DNA of 64,000 bases from JAAFJM01 sp964529175 (lineage in GTDB: Bacteria > Bacteroidota > Bacteroidia > UKL13-3). Shown one piece after another: positions 41,806-51,700 of the stretch. The DNA lies in NCBI GenBank assembly GCA_964529175.1, contig CAZGVO010000007.1, positions 144,183 through 208,182 on the forward strand, read 5' to 3'. Positions within the stretch are counted from its first letter, which is position 1; each line of letters starts with the position of its first letter. The position numbers and the translations under genes were made by a program. A model generated the notes under the pieces. That model searched no databases, was not told the origin of the DNA, and saw only the letters and a program-made list of their open reading frames with translations.

Positions 41806-42663
41806 ATGCAAATTTTAAACGGAAACGAAGTAGCCAAACAAATAAAACTTGAAATAAAAGCCGAAGTAGAACAACTAGTAGCCAATGGTTCAAAAAAACC
41901 TCATTTGGCTGCCATTTTAGTTGGAAACGATGGTGCAAGTATGACCTACGTAGCTGCTAAAGCTAAGGACTGCGAACAAGTTGGTTTTGATTCTACCGTT
42001 TTACGTTTTGATGCTTCCATAACCGAAGCAGAATTGCTAAATGAAGTTGAAAAAATTAATAATAACCCCGAAATAGATGGGCTAATAGTTCAGTTACCTT
42101 TACCTAAACACATTAATGAAAAAAAGGTAACTGAAACTATTAAATGGCAAAAAGATGTAGATGGTTTTCATCCATACAATGTAGGGTTAATGTTTAAAGG
42201 GTTGCCTTGCTATTTACCTGCTACTCCATTTGGAATTATTAAATTATTGGAGCATTACAATATTGAAACCACTGGTAAAAATTGTGTTGTTATTGGTCGT
42301 AGTGATATTGTGGGTAAACCAATGAGTGCATTGATGCTTAACAAAAACTGTACGGTTACTATTTGCCACAGTAAAACGGTAGATATTAACTCATTTACTC
42401 AAAAAGCTGATATTTTAATAGCTGCGGTTGGTATTCCAAACTATGTTAAAGCCGAAATGGTAAAACAAGGTGCAGTGGTTATTGATGTTGGCATTACCCG
42501 TGTAGACGATAATACCGAGAAAGGCTATAAACTAGTGGGCGATGTTGATTTCGAAAATGTATCAAAAGTAGCTGGATATATTACTCCTGTTCCTGGTGGT
42601 GTTGGCCCTATGACTCGCGTTGGCTTATTGCTAAATACATTGCTTGCTGTAAAAGCTAAGTAA
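41806..42663 (+). CDS. folD: Bifunctional methylenetetrahydrofolate dehydrogenase/cyclohydrolase
   Basis: 285 residues. It interconverts 5,10-methylene-THF and 10-formyl-THF with NADP. The catalytic YVAAKAKDCE segment (Tyr and Lys), VQLPLPKHI, the cofactor loop GRSDIVGKPMS and PVPGGVGPMT are complete. It lies 18 bp after the terC-like gene and may be co-transcribed with it. Confidence 0.96.
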   Translation: MQILNGNEVAKQIKLEIKAEVEQLVANGSKKPHLAAILVGNDGASMTYVAAKAKDCEQVGFDSTVLRFDASITEAELLNEVEKINNNPEIDGLIVQLPLPKHINEKKVTETIKWQKDVDGFHPYNVGLMFKGLPCYLPATPFGIIKLLEHYNIETTGKNCVVIGRSDIVGKPMSALMLNKNCTVTICHSKTVDINSFTQKADILIAAVGIPNYVKAEMVKQGAVVIDVGITRVDDNTEKGYKLVGDVDFENVSKVAGYITPVPGGVGPMTRVGLLLNTLLAVKAK

Positions 42664-42708
42664 TTTATTATCATTGCAGTACAAAAAAACTTTCAAACTT
42701 TTATTTTA

Positions 42709-43908
42709 ATGAAAAAAATCCTTTGGGCTTTATGCCTTTTTCCTGCGTTTTTATGTGCTCAAAATATTCCTAAAATAGGTAACGATACCTTACTTGATAT
42801 TGCAGCATGGAATATAGAGTGGTTTGGCGATGCAACTAATGGCCCAAGTGACGAAACTTTGCAGTACAATAACGTAAAAGCAATTATTACCAAAACCGAT
42901 ATGGACGTTTGGGGCTTAGAGGAAATGAGTAATTCAGCTTCGTTTATAGCATTAAGCAACGATTTACCGGCCTATGGGAGCGTAAATAGTACTTTTAACC
43001 AAACTCAAAAAATGTGTTTATTTTATAAAAAAAGCATGTTTAATTTTATAAATGCGGAACATATTTTGGCTACTAGTAATTACGATTTTGCTAGCCGCCA
43101 ACCTTTAATGGTTACACTTGCTACCAAAGGCGATAGTTTAAAAATAGATACCATTTATTTTATAGTAGTTCATTTAAAAGCCAATAGCGATGCCACTGCT
43201 GCAGCCAAATTAGAATCTTATAATCGAAGAAAACGAGCGGCCGATGCTTTAAAAACATTTATTGAAACTACCTTAGCCAATAAAAAGTTTTTTATTATGG
43301 GCGATTGGAATGACAGATTAGACTTTTCGATACATAATGGAACCGATATTACTCCATTTAAGCAATTATTAGACGCAAAATACAACTTTATAACTAAACC
43401 CTTGGCCGATGCAGGAAAACGCAGTTATGCCTTTTCCGCTGGGTTTATTGACCATATGATGTTAGCACCTAGAATGGATTCATTTTACGTTAAACAAAGT
43501 GCTGGTGTTTTGGATAATTTGGGGCAATATATTTCTAATTTTAGCAATAACACCACCGATCATTATCCTATTTATGGTAGATTTTTAATGAATAGAGTTA
43601 AATATTCAACACCTATAGATTCCATTCCAACGGATACAGTACCAACCGATACTGTTCCAAATACTTCTGTTAAAACAATTAATAATTCAACTTTTAGTAT
43701 TTATCCAAATCCTAATAATGGTGCATTTTTTATTGAATGCCATCAATTAATAAACCAAACTAATGTGGAGATTTACAATACTTTGGGGCAACTGGTTTTT
43801 AACAAACCTATTGAAAGTAAAATAGAAGAAATAAAACTAAGCAACTTTACCTCAGGTATTTACTTTGTAAAAATAAACGGTAATTATTTTAAAATCAGGA
43901 TTCAATAG
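42709..43908 (+). CDS. T9SS-secreted endonuclease/exonuclease/phosphatase family protein
   Basis: 399 residues. A signal peptide (MKKILWALCLFPAFLCAQ) precedes an EEP domain: AAWNIEWFGD, GLEEMSN, VVHLKANSDAT, MGDWNDRLDF (the catalytic D-x-N) and TTDHYPIYGRF with the last His. A threonine/proline spacer of repeated PTDTVPTDTV units joins it to a T9SS sorting domain (FSIYPNPNNGAFFIE, FTSGIYFVKINGNYFKIRIQ). It probably degrades extracellular nucleic acid. A near copy of its last 48 bp is found at 57004-57051. Confidence 0.9.
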   Translation: MKKILWALCLFPAFLCAQNIPKIGNDTLLDIAAWNIEWFGDATNGPSDETLQYNNVKAIITKTDMDVWGLEEMSNSASFIALSNDLPAYGSVNSTFNQTQKMCLFYKKSMFNFINAEHILATSNYDFASRQPLMVTLATKGDSLKIDTIYFIVVHLKANSDATAAAKLESYNRRKRAADALKTFIETTLANKKFFIMGDWNDRLDFSIHNGTDITPFKQLLDAKYNFITKPLADAGKRSYAFSAGFIDHMMLAPRMDSFYVKQSAGVLDNLGQYISNFSNNTTDHYPIYGRFLMNRVKYSTPIDSIPTDTVPTDTVPNTSVKTINNSTFSIYPNPNNGAFFIECHQLINQTNVEIYNTLGQLVFNKPIESKIEEIKLSNFTSGIYFVKINGNYFKIRIQ

Positions 43909-44067
43909 TTTATAACTAGCTAAAAACAATATATAATAACACCTGATTATCAATTATATATATATTCGTTTTAAAGAATTAGCTAATAAGCTTTGCTAAT
44001 AAAACAAGTACCGTAAAGTCATTTTTAATAATTACTAGTTACATTTGAATATTTTAAACAATACTAA

Positions 44068-46011
44068 ATGAGATTATTTTTTATTCTCCTTCTTTTATTT
44101 ATTTACAATATATGCTCGGCTAGTAAAAATGCTGACTTAGAATTATTTTCCTCATTAAAAACTACTGAGGAGCGAATAAATTATATGCAAGGCAAAAATG
44201 GAGTATTGATTAATAATGAAACTTTTCAAGCTTTATTGCCTGCTATAAATGAAAAAGATGACCCTAAAGCAGCTTTTTTTTGGTATTTTCAGGCTAACCA
44301 AAGTGCCCAATTCTATAATCAATCTCCTGAAAAATGCTATGCCAACATAGATAGAATGCTTTTTATGGCCGAAAAATATGGGTTAAAGCCAGAAATGGTG
44401 GTGGTAAAATATCAAGAAGGGCTTTCAAAATATGCTAATAAAACTATTTCAGAACCAGAACTTTACTATATTTTCTTAAATTGTTTTGAGCAAATAAAAT
44501 CGATAGGAATAGCATCATTTAAAGTATATTCACCAGAGTGGATGCTCAATCAAATAGGAAGAAATTTTTATGAAATGGGTGATGAAGAAAAAGCTTTGGT
44601 ATGCTTATTAGAAGTTGAGAAAATATGTAATAAAGCATCTACTTTTTATACTTTAACCCTTAATTTAATTGAGTCGATTTACGATAATAAACAAGATTAT
44701 AATAATGCAATTCTTTATGCATCTAAAATTTATAACTATCACAAAAATTACAAACCTCAGAACGATTATGATAATTGGATTCCTAATTATTGGCAATGCC
44801 TAACTTCTCTTCACATAGCCAACTATTTAATTAAGCTGAAAAATCCATCAAAAGCCAATTTTTATTTAAATAGAGGAACCAAACTCTTAAAACATTACAG
44901 CAACTTAAATATTGACTATAAAGTAATTGCAGAATATGAAGCATTGGTGGTTATGGCCGAAGTAAACCTAGCTTTAAATAACATTTCAGTAGCTGGCCCT
45001 ATTCTTTCAAGAGCTGATACATTAAAAAACCATATTGGTTTAGGTATGCAAAGCTATTATTTTAAACCATTGGCTTTATATAAAAACTATGTGGCGTATT
45101 ATGCAGCAAAAAAAGATTATGCCAAAGCATTTAAATATTTACAACTAGCTAATAATTTGCACGATAGCTTAATTAAAAGAAATGATAAACGCAAACTTTG
45201 GCAAATGGAAATGCAGGCTAAAGCCGAAAAATTTCAATCTGAAATAAAATTAATAGAAGAAGAAAATAAACTGCAACAAATAATTAGAAATGTAGCCATA
45301 TTAATTATGCTAATTATTTTAGTACTAATTTACATTATTTATAAGCGCTTAAAAAAAGATCATACTACTATTTCTAGTCAAAAAATTTCGCTTGAAAAAT
45401 CGTTAGAAGAAAAGGAAACGCTGCTAAAAGAAGTTCATCATAGGGTAAAAAATAACTTACAAATTGTATCGGGCTTACTAGGTAAACAAGCGCGTAAAAC
45501 AGATGATGCATTAACCAAACAACTATTAAAAGAAGGTCAAGATCGGGTTTTTTCGATAGCTTTGGTCCATCAAAATTTGTATCAATCTGAAAATTTAAGC
45601 CACATAAAAATAAAAACAAATATTCAGATGTTAATTAATAATATTTGTTCATCACAATATCAAAAAGATAAAAAAATTGACGTTGAATTAAATGCAGACG
45701 AAACCGTAGTAAATATTGATACAGCCCATGCCATTTGTTTAATTCTAAACGAGTTAATTACAAACTGTTTTAAACATGCATTTAAAGGCATGAACACGGG
45801 TATAATAACTATAAATTTAGAAAGCAATAAAAATGAATTATTTTTAACTGTAAAAGATAATGGAATTGGACTTCCAATAGATTTTGAAAAAACAAAACAT
45901 GCTACCATGGGTATGACATTAATTCAAGGATTGGCAAGGCAAATTGGAGGCACTTTTAACTTTAAATCGGTTAATGGAAATACTATTTTTAACTTAACAT
46001 GTTTATTTTAA
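44068..46011 (+). CDS. TPR sensor histidine kinase, HisKA_2 type
   Basis: 647 residues. A signal peptide (residues 1-18) is followed by a periplasmic region of TPR-like helices up to about 400, one transmembrane helix near 410-430, then a coiled linker. The kinase core is of the HisKA_2 class: phosphoacceptor His in KEVHHRVKNNLQI, N box LNELITNCFKHAF, and VKDNGIGLP. These kinases in Bacteroidota pair with LytTR regulators. The partner gene follows 69 bp downstream and an envelope operon comes after it. Confidence 0.9.
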   Translation: MRLFFILLLLFIYNICSASKNADLELFSSLKTTEERINYMQGKNGVLINNETFQALLPAINEKDDPKAAFFWYFQANQSAQFYNQSPEKCYANIDRMLFMAEKYGLKPEMVVVKYQEGLSKYANKTISEPELYYIFLNCFEQIKSIGIASFKVYSPEWMLNQIGRNFYEMGDEEKALVCLLEVEKICNKASTFYTLTLNLIESIYDNKQDYNNAILYASKIYNYHKNYKPQNDYDNWIPNYWQCLTSLHIANYLIKLKNPSKANFYLNRGTKLLKHYSNLNIDYKVIAEYEALVVMAEVNLALNNISVAGPILSRADTLKNHIGLGMQSYYFKPLALYKNYVAYYAAKKDYAKAFKYLQLANNLHDSLIKRNDKRKLWQMEMQAKAEKFQSEIKLIEEENKLQQIIRNVAILIMLIILVLIYIIYKRLKKDHTTISSQKISLEKSLEEKETLLKEVHHRVKNNLQIVSGLLGKQARKTDDALTKQLLKEGQDRVFSIALVHQNLYQSENLSHIKIKTNIQMLINNICSSQYQKDKKIDVELNADETVVNIDTAHAICLILNELITNCFKHAFKGMNTGIITINLESNKNELFLTVKDNGIGLPIDFEKTKHATMGMTLIQGLARQIGGTFNFKSVNGNTIFNLTCLF

Positions 46012-46080
46012 AACAACAATAAAATTAAGCTTAAAAGCATCCAAATTTTATTTAATTTGTCATTGAATTTATTATTAAAG

Positions 46081-46824
46081 ATGAATAGTAAAATTAGAGT
46101 ACTTATTGCTGAAGATGAGTTCATTACGCTCGATATGCTAAAGGATTATTTAGAAGAATCGGGATATGAATTATCGGGTGACGCCATTAATGCCAAAGAG
46201 GCAATTGAAATACTTGAAAAAAAAGAAACTGATATTGTACTTTTAGATATACATATTAAGGGGGAAAAAGATGGCATTTGGCTAGCAGAACAAATTAAAG
46301 AAAAATACCATCTGCCATATATTTTTGTTTCGGCATACAGCGATACCTCAACTATTAAAAGAGCTACTAATACCAATCCATATGGCTATTTAGTTAAACC
46401 AATAAAACAAGCGGATATATTTTCTGCAATTGAAGTTGCTTTAAAAAATTATAGCAAAGAAATAAATCCAAATAACTACAAAGAGAAACATGATTCTGAA
46501 AATAGTATTCTAAATTCAGGAAAAAATATCTTTGTTAAAGATAACCTTACCTACAAAAAAATTGTAGTGGATGAAATAATGTTTGTTCAAACATTTAAAA
46601 ATTACCTAGAGCTTCATTTTAAAAATGAAAGATTGGTGATACGCTATACTTTACAAAGTTTTATAAAACAATTACCATCAGAACAGTTTATTCAGGTACA
46701 TCGTTCTTATTTAATAAATACCAAGTTTATAACTGAGGTAACCCCTACTAGCGTAAATATAAATGGGAAAATAATACCGTTAAGTAAGGCATTTAAAGAT
46801 AGTTTATTAAAGAAAGTAACATAA
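46081..46824 (+). CDS. LytTR-family response regulator
   Basis: 247 residues from ATG 46081. A TTG at 46057 is less likely. The receiver domain has the acidic pair in LIAEDEF, phosphoacceptor Asp56 in VLLDIHI, and Lys in YLVKPIK. A LytTR DNA-binding domain covers about 148-245 (LPSEQFIQVHRSYLINTKFI). LytTR proteins bind pairs of 9-bp direct repeats with 12-bp spacers, and exactly such a repeat lies just downstream at 46890-46919. It likely acts with the adjacent kinase. Confidence 0.92.
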   Translation: MNSKIRVLIAEDEFITLDMLKDYLEESGYELSGDAINAKEAIEILEKKETDIVLLDIHIKGEKDGIWLAEQIKEKYHLPYIFVSAYSDTSTIKRATNTNPYGYLVKPIKQADIFSAIEVALKNYSKEINPNNYKEKHDSENSILNSGKNIFVKDNLTYKKIVVDEIMFVQTFKNYLELHFKNERLVIRYTLQSFIKQLPSEQFIQVHRSYLINTKFITEVTPTSVNINGKIIPLSKAFKDSLLKKVT

Positions 46825-46889
46825 TATACTATGCATAATAAGTTTATATAAAAGCTATAAACCTTTGCAATACTTAGCTTTTTAACAGT

Positions 46890-46919
46890 CGTCCCTTTGT
46901 TTTGAGCTTTCGTCCCTTT
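46890..46919 (+). promoter_or_regulatory. Candidate LytTR-binding direct repeat
   Basis: CGTCCCTTT occurs at 46890-46898 and 46911-46919, two identical 9-bp copies with a 12-bp spacer, a period of 21 bp. A -7-like AAATTTTG follows at 46946-46953, 82 bp before the next gene ends its leader. The spacing equals that of AgrA/LytTR sites and lies upstream of the promoter, suiting activation. Confidence 0.65.
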
Positions 46920-47000
46920 AATTTTTATTTACACTAGCAATATTCAAATTTTGTGTGGTTAAATTAGTTAATCTATCCCCTAATTTGACACTGTCAAAAT

Positions 47001-48734
47001 ATGCAAAATGTATTTTCTACATCTTTAAAACAGCTAGTATTTCTTTTTTTAATTGGGCTTTTTTTTAGTCCATTATTTACTTTGGCTCAACAAAAAACAC
47101 GTAAACTAAAATTCTCGGGTTCTTTAGGAGTAACAGAAGATCACTTTTGGTTTTCATCTAACGACACATTATACCGTCCTTACAGACCTAATTCCATTAC
47201 AAGATTTTCAGGAAATGCAATGTTGAACTACGGTAAGTTTTCAATGCCGTTTTCAATTTCATATACTTTACAAGCAAGTAATTTAGATTATAAAACACCT
47301 GTACCACCCAAGTTTAATTTAAACGATTTATTAAATAATTACAACCAGCTTTCGTTTAGTCCTACATTTGGTTCAATGCAATTATTTTTAGGTACCCAAG
47401 TACCTAAATACTCTGAGCTAACCAGTGGAGATTTACCACTTTTTGGTGGTGGGTTTGAATGGAAACCAAAGAAATTTAGACTAGCGGCTTTTTATGGTAT
47501 GGCACAAAGAGGTATTGATACTGATTCTATTTTAAAAAATCCAGGTTCTTACAGACGTATGTCGATGGGTGCTAAAATTGGAGTTGGACATGAAGATTCT
47601 TCGCACATTTATTTAGTAGCATTAAAACATATTGATGATAAAAACTCTGCTAAAATTACTACCGAAGGAATAAGGCCGCAAGAAAATTTGGTAATTAGTT
47701 TAGACCAAAAACTGCGCTTTTTTAAAAAATTTTATATACAAGCAGAATTGGCCTTATCAGCATTTTCGCAAGATTTAAACGATGCCACCCTTGAATCTGA
47801 TTCTTTCCATATAAATGCACCACCGTATATTCTTAATTTATTTTCGCCACGATATACAAGTAGTTTTGGTGGAGCAGGAACCAGCTCAATGGGCTATGAT
47901 GGAAAAGTTTTTAGTTTCAGAGCAGTTACGAGGGCTTATAGCTCAGATTATAAATCACTAAATTATCCATTTTTACAAAGTGATCGCTTAGAATGGTTAA
48001 TAGAACCAAGGTTTAAGCTTTTTAAAAACAAACTATTAATAGGTGGTTCTGTGGGTAAACGTAGCGATAACTTATTTGCAAACAAACGTGCAACTGCATA
48101 TCAAACCCTAAGCTCTGTAAATATTTCAATTCAAGTTACTAAAAGTTGGAATCTAAGCAGTAATTACTCAAATTTTGGTATTAGAAATACCATGACAAAT
48201 GATACTTTTAGGCTTCAAAATGTTAGTCAAAATTTTGGTGTTTCAAGCACTTACACCATTCCTCGCGAAAAAATAACACATGCATTTATAGCTTCTTATT
48301 CACGAGATAATTATGAAGATTTCAATATTGTAAGTAGTTCATTTTCCAATAATCAAACTCAGGTATATGTAATTTCATATAATATGATGTTTACTGGTTT
48401 TCCATTGGTTTTATCTACCACTGGCACTCATTTCGAAAATGTAATTTACTTGGGTAAACTAAATATGAATATGGCCTCTGTTATGGCCTCTTACCCTTTT
48501 GGTAAAAATAAAAATTTAAATACAAGTTTACAAGCTAACTATATGCATACTAGTTTATATGAATACTCTCCAGATGAAAATATAAACACATCACTATCAA
48601 TAACTTATACAATTTTAAAAAGATTAAACCTTGGAACCAACGCAAGTATAAATCTTTACAAATACGGAACTGCAAAACCTGGTGTTCAAAATAAAGAAAC
48701 ATCATTAAGAATGTTAGTCAACTACACTTTTTAA
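47001..48734 (+). CDS. Outer-membrane beta-barrel protein of an envelope operon
   Basis: 577 residues. The signal peptide region (LVFLFLIGLFFSPLFTLAQQ) ends near residue 30. The rest is strand-rich with aromatic ends and a terminal LRMLVNYTF strand, typical of a large outer-membrane barrel. No plug or TonB box was seen. It is the first gene of four with short gaps (48734 to 48792 and 5 bp, then 25 bp), controlled probably by the LytTR site upstream. The family was not recognised by name. Confidence 0.7.
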   Translation: MQNVFSTSLKQLVFLFLIGLFFSPLFTLAQQKTRKLKFSGSLGVTEDHFWFSSNDTLYRPYRPNSITRFSGNAMLNYGKFSMPFSISYTLQASNLDYKTPVPPKFNLNDLLNNYNQLSFSPTFGSMQLFLGTQVPKYSELTSGDLPLFGGGFEWKPKKFRLAAFYGMAQRGIDTDSILKNPGSYRRMSMGAKIGVGHEDSSHIYLVALKHIDDKNSAKITTEGIRPQENLVISLDQKLRFFKKFYIQAELALSAFSQDLNDATLESDSFHINAPPYILNLFSPRYTSSFGGAGTSSMGYDGKVFSFRAVTRAYSSDYKSLNYPFLQSDRLEWLIEPRFKLFKNKLLIGGSVGKRSDNLFANKRATAYQTLSSVNISIQVTKSWNLSSNYSNFGIRNTMTNDTFRLQNVSQNFGVSSTYTIPREKITHAFIASYSRDNYEDFNIVSSSFSNNQTQVYVISYNMMFTGFPLVLSTTGTHFENVIYLGKLNMNMASVMASYPFGKNKNLNTSLQANYMHTSLYEYSPDENINTSLSITYTILKRLNLGTNASINLYKYGTAKPGVQNKETSLRMLVNYTF

Positions 48735-48791
48735 AAATTGCTAAAAATGAACAATAAAATAAATTTCAATTTCTATAGAGGTAATATAAAA

Positions 48792-51700
48792 ATGAGTTTA
48801 AATAAATGGATGCTACTTTTGCTTTTAGTTACTTTAAAATTAACTAGCCAAGCACAAGTAATTCAGCTTTTAATGGATAGAAACCCTCCTCCTATTGCTT
48901 ACGATTGGTTAAAAAATCCACAACCAATAAAGATAATTATTACAAGCCCTACCGCATTAGGATACATGAAAGTAAAAGTATTGGTAACAAGGCAGGGAAG
49001 AAATGTAATTACTACTAATTTAAACAGTGCATTACCAATTTATGTGGGTGCTGGAACAAAATACTTTTTAGGAACCGATTTATGGACTGCTAATAGCTTT
49101 AATGTATCATTTTCAGATATAAATCTTACCTCAGGCAAATTAAAACCCGATGATTATCAAATATGTGTTACATTAGTTACCAATTCGGGAACTCCGGTAG
49201 GCAACTTATCTTGCTCTAACTTCCAAATAACAGAATTTCAAGAACCTACCTTAATATACCCTTTAGCTAACGACCAAGTAGCAGAAAATAATGCAATGGG
49301 GTTGGCTTTTCGGTGGACAGCAGTAACACCTAACTATAATGGTTTAGTAAAATACAGGTTTGAATTATTTGAAATTCCTGTAGGAATGTCGGCCATACAA
49401 GCTATAAATTTAGCTCCAATAGAACAACAGACTACTAATATTACCCAGTTTTTATGGATAAACGCAAAAATAAAAATAGACCAAAGAAAAAAAGCTGGAG
49501 TTTCTAGTTATAGATATGTTTGGCGTGTTAGGGCTATTGATGGAGTAACACAAGAGCCAATTGGCAAAAATACAGGAGCGCTTTTAGGATATTCCGAATT
49601 ACGTGAACTTACTATTAATACCATTACTTCTAATCCTAACCAAATTGTTGGTAATAACAGCAATGTGCCCAAAAATTTTAGTGAACCCGTTTTAGCTTTT
49701 CCAATAAACTCAGAAGCCTTAGATGGCGAAGATGCTTATAAAGCAATTAATTTTAAATGGAAAAAGGTTAGCCCAACTTATAATGGTGTGGTAACTTACT
49801 TATTTAAAGTATGGGAATTGCCTAGTGGTCAATCTGTATCTAATGCCATGAAAGCTAATCCAATTTTAAATAAAGAAATTCAACAAGATAGCTCCTATTC
49901 ATGGAAAAGAGAATTATACGAATTTTCTGATAAACGGTTTGTTTGGCAAGTTCAAGCCATAGACCAACAAACTAAAAAACCAATTGGAAGCAAAAAAGGA
50001 ACAGATTTAGGTTTTTCGGAAAATGAAGAATTTGTAATAAAATCAGTATCGCTAAAAGAACCAGTTGCTATTGCACCTGCTAAAGATGGAAAAGTTTCGT
50101 TCGATAATTTAAAGTCGGGTTTAAAATTTCAATGGAATGCTGTAACACCAAATACAAAACAAAAAATTTGGTACACCATTAACTTATATGAAAAAAGAAA
50201 TAAAGGTGTAGATACTTTAATTTTATCTAGAAAAATAAAAGACTCAGTAGAATTTACTTGGAAAACAGAAAGAAAAAATGAAGGCAATTTTTATTGGAAT
50301 GTATTTGCAAGCGATTCAATTAATAGAGCAGTTGGGGTTCGAAATGGCTCATCAAAAGGATTTTCTGAAAACAATAATTTTGAACTTAAATCGGATGTAA
50401 AAGATGATAGTTTGGTTATTACTGATTGTGATGGTAATAAAAAAGTGATAAGCAATAAAGGCCTAGCTAGATCTCCATCAGTAACAGATTTTAAAAATAA
50501 ATTTGTAAAATTAAACGAGTTTTCAATGCTTATAAAAGAAGCAAGTGGTAATAGTAACTCTCTTAAAGGGAGAGGTTCTATTGTAGTAAGTTGGCTTAAA
50601 ACACCATTGGCAGTTGAATTTGAAGGAATTACTATAGATGCGGCTAAAATGACTGTTACCAAAGGTGAAATATTTGCCATGCAAGATGATTTGGCAAATG
50701 AATTACCTAAATTTCTTAAAAAATTGGATGGTAAAAATTTAACCAAAAACGATGCTAAAAAACTAAATGCAAAACTAAAAGCCAATAAAGCTACTAAACT
50801 TATTTTAGATCAATCACTAGATAAGAACATTTCAACCCTAACAGAAGATAATACGCCAAAACTACCTTTGGGTATTAACAATTTATTAGGCTACACTATA
50901 GCCATAAGTGAAATGAAATTTACTCCAGAAAAAAACATATTAGTTGGAATTGCTATAATACCATACAACAAAGATGAGGAAGAAGATGTAATTTCATTTG
51001 CAGCTAATAATATTGAATTTGGAGCTTCATCTCCTTCAAAAGGAGGCGGACAATTGGTTCTTCTTGAAGATTTTAACATTGTTGACACTGCTCAAAATAG
51101 TTATGGAATTACCTTAAAAGCTTTGGTAAATAATAAACCTTCTACCTATATAGAATGGGATTGCAAAGGGTTTAAAAACCTAAAAACTACCGTTGATATT
51201 AATTTCCCAAGAAACTGGCTAACACCAATAAAAGAAGATGGAGAGTCAACAGACAATGAAAAAGTTCAAGGCAGAGCCATAGCCGATATTTCAAATTTAA
51301 ATGATTGGATTTTAGATTTAAGCTTAAATCCATGCGAAATCCAAGGTTTAGATGGTGTTGAACTGTCAGTAAAAAAATTAGTAATCGATAATTCTGATAG
51401 CAGAAATGCTGACGGTATGAAATTTCCATCGGGTTATACCGGGAATACAAAAAACGACTTTAGAGGATTTTATTTAAAAAATGCTCAATTAACCTTACCT
51501 AAATTTTATAATAAAAGTACTGACACCACAGGAATTTCAATTGAATTAGAAAGATTTATAATTACCAAACAAGGTATATCGGGTAATGTTACAGTAGGAA
51601 GCAAAGAAAATCCAGTAGTAAATCTTTCAAGTGGAACCGTTGGTGATTTTCAGGCCAGCATTGGAAGCATAGAGTTAGATATTTTAAACAAATCGCTAAA

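Noticed and set aside
50291..51450. Minus-strand ORFs inside the giant secreted protein gene
   Set aside because: The plus-strand frame is continuous with FnIII repeats; the minus frames lack any motif.
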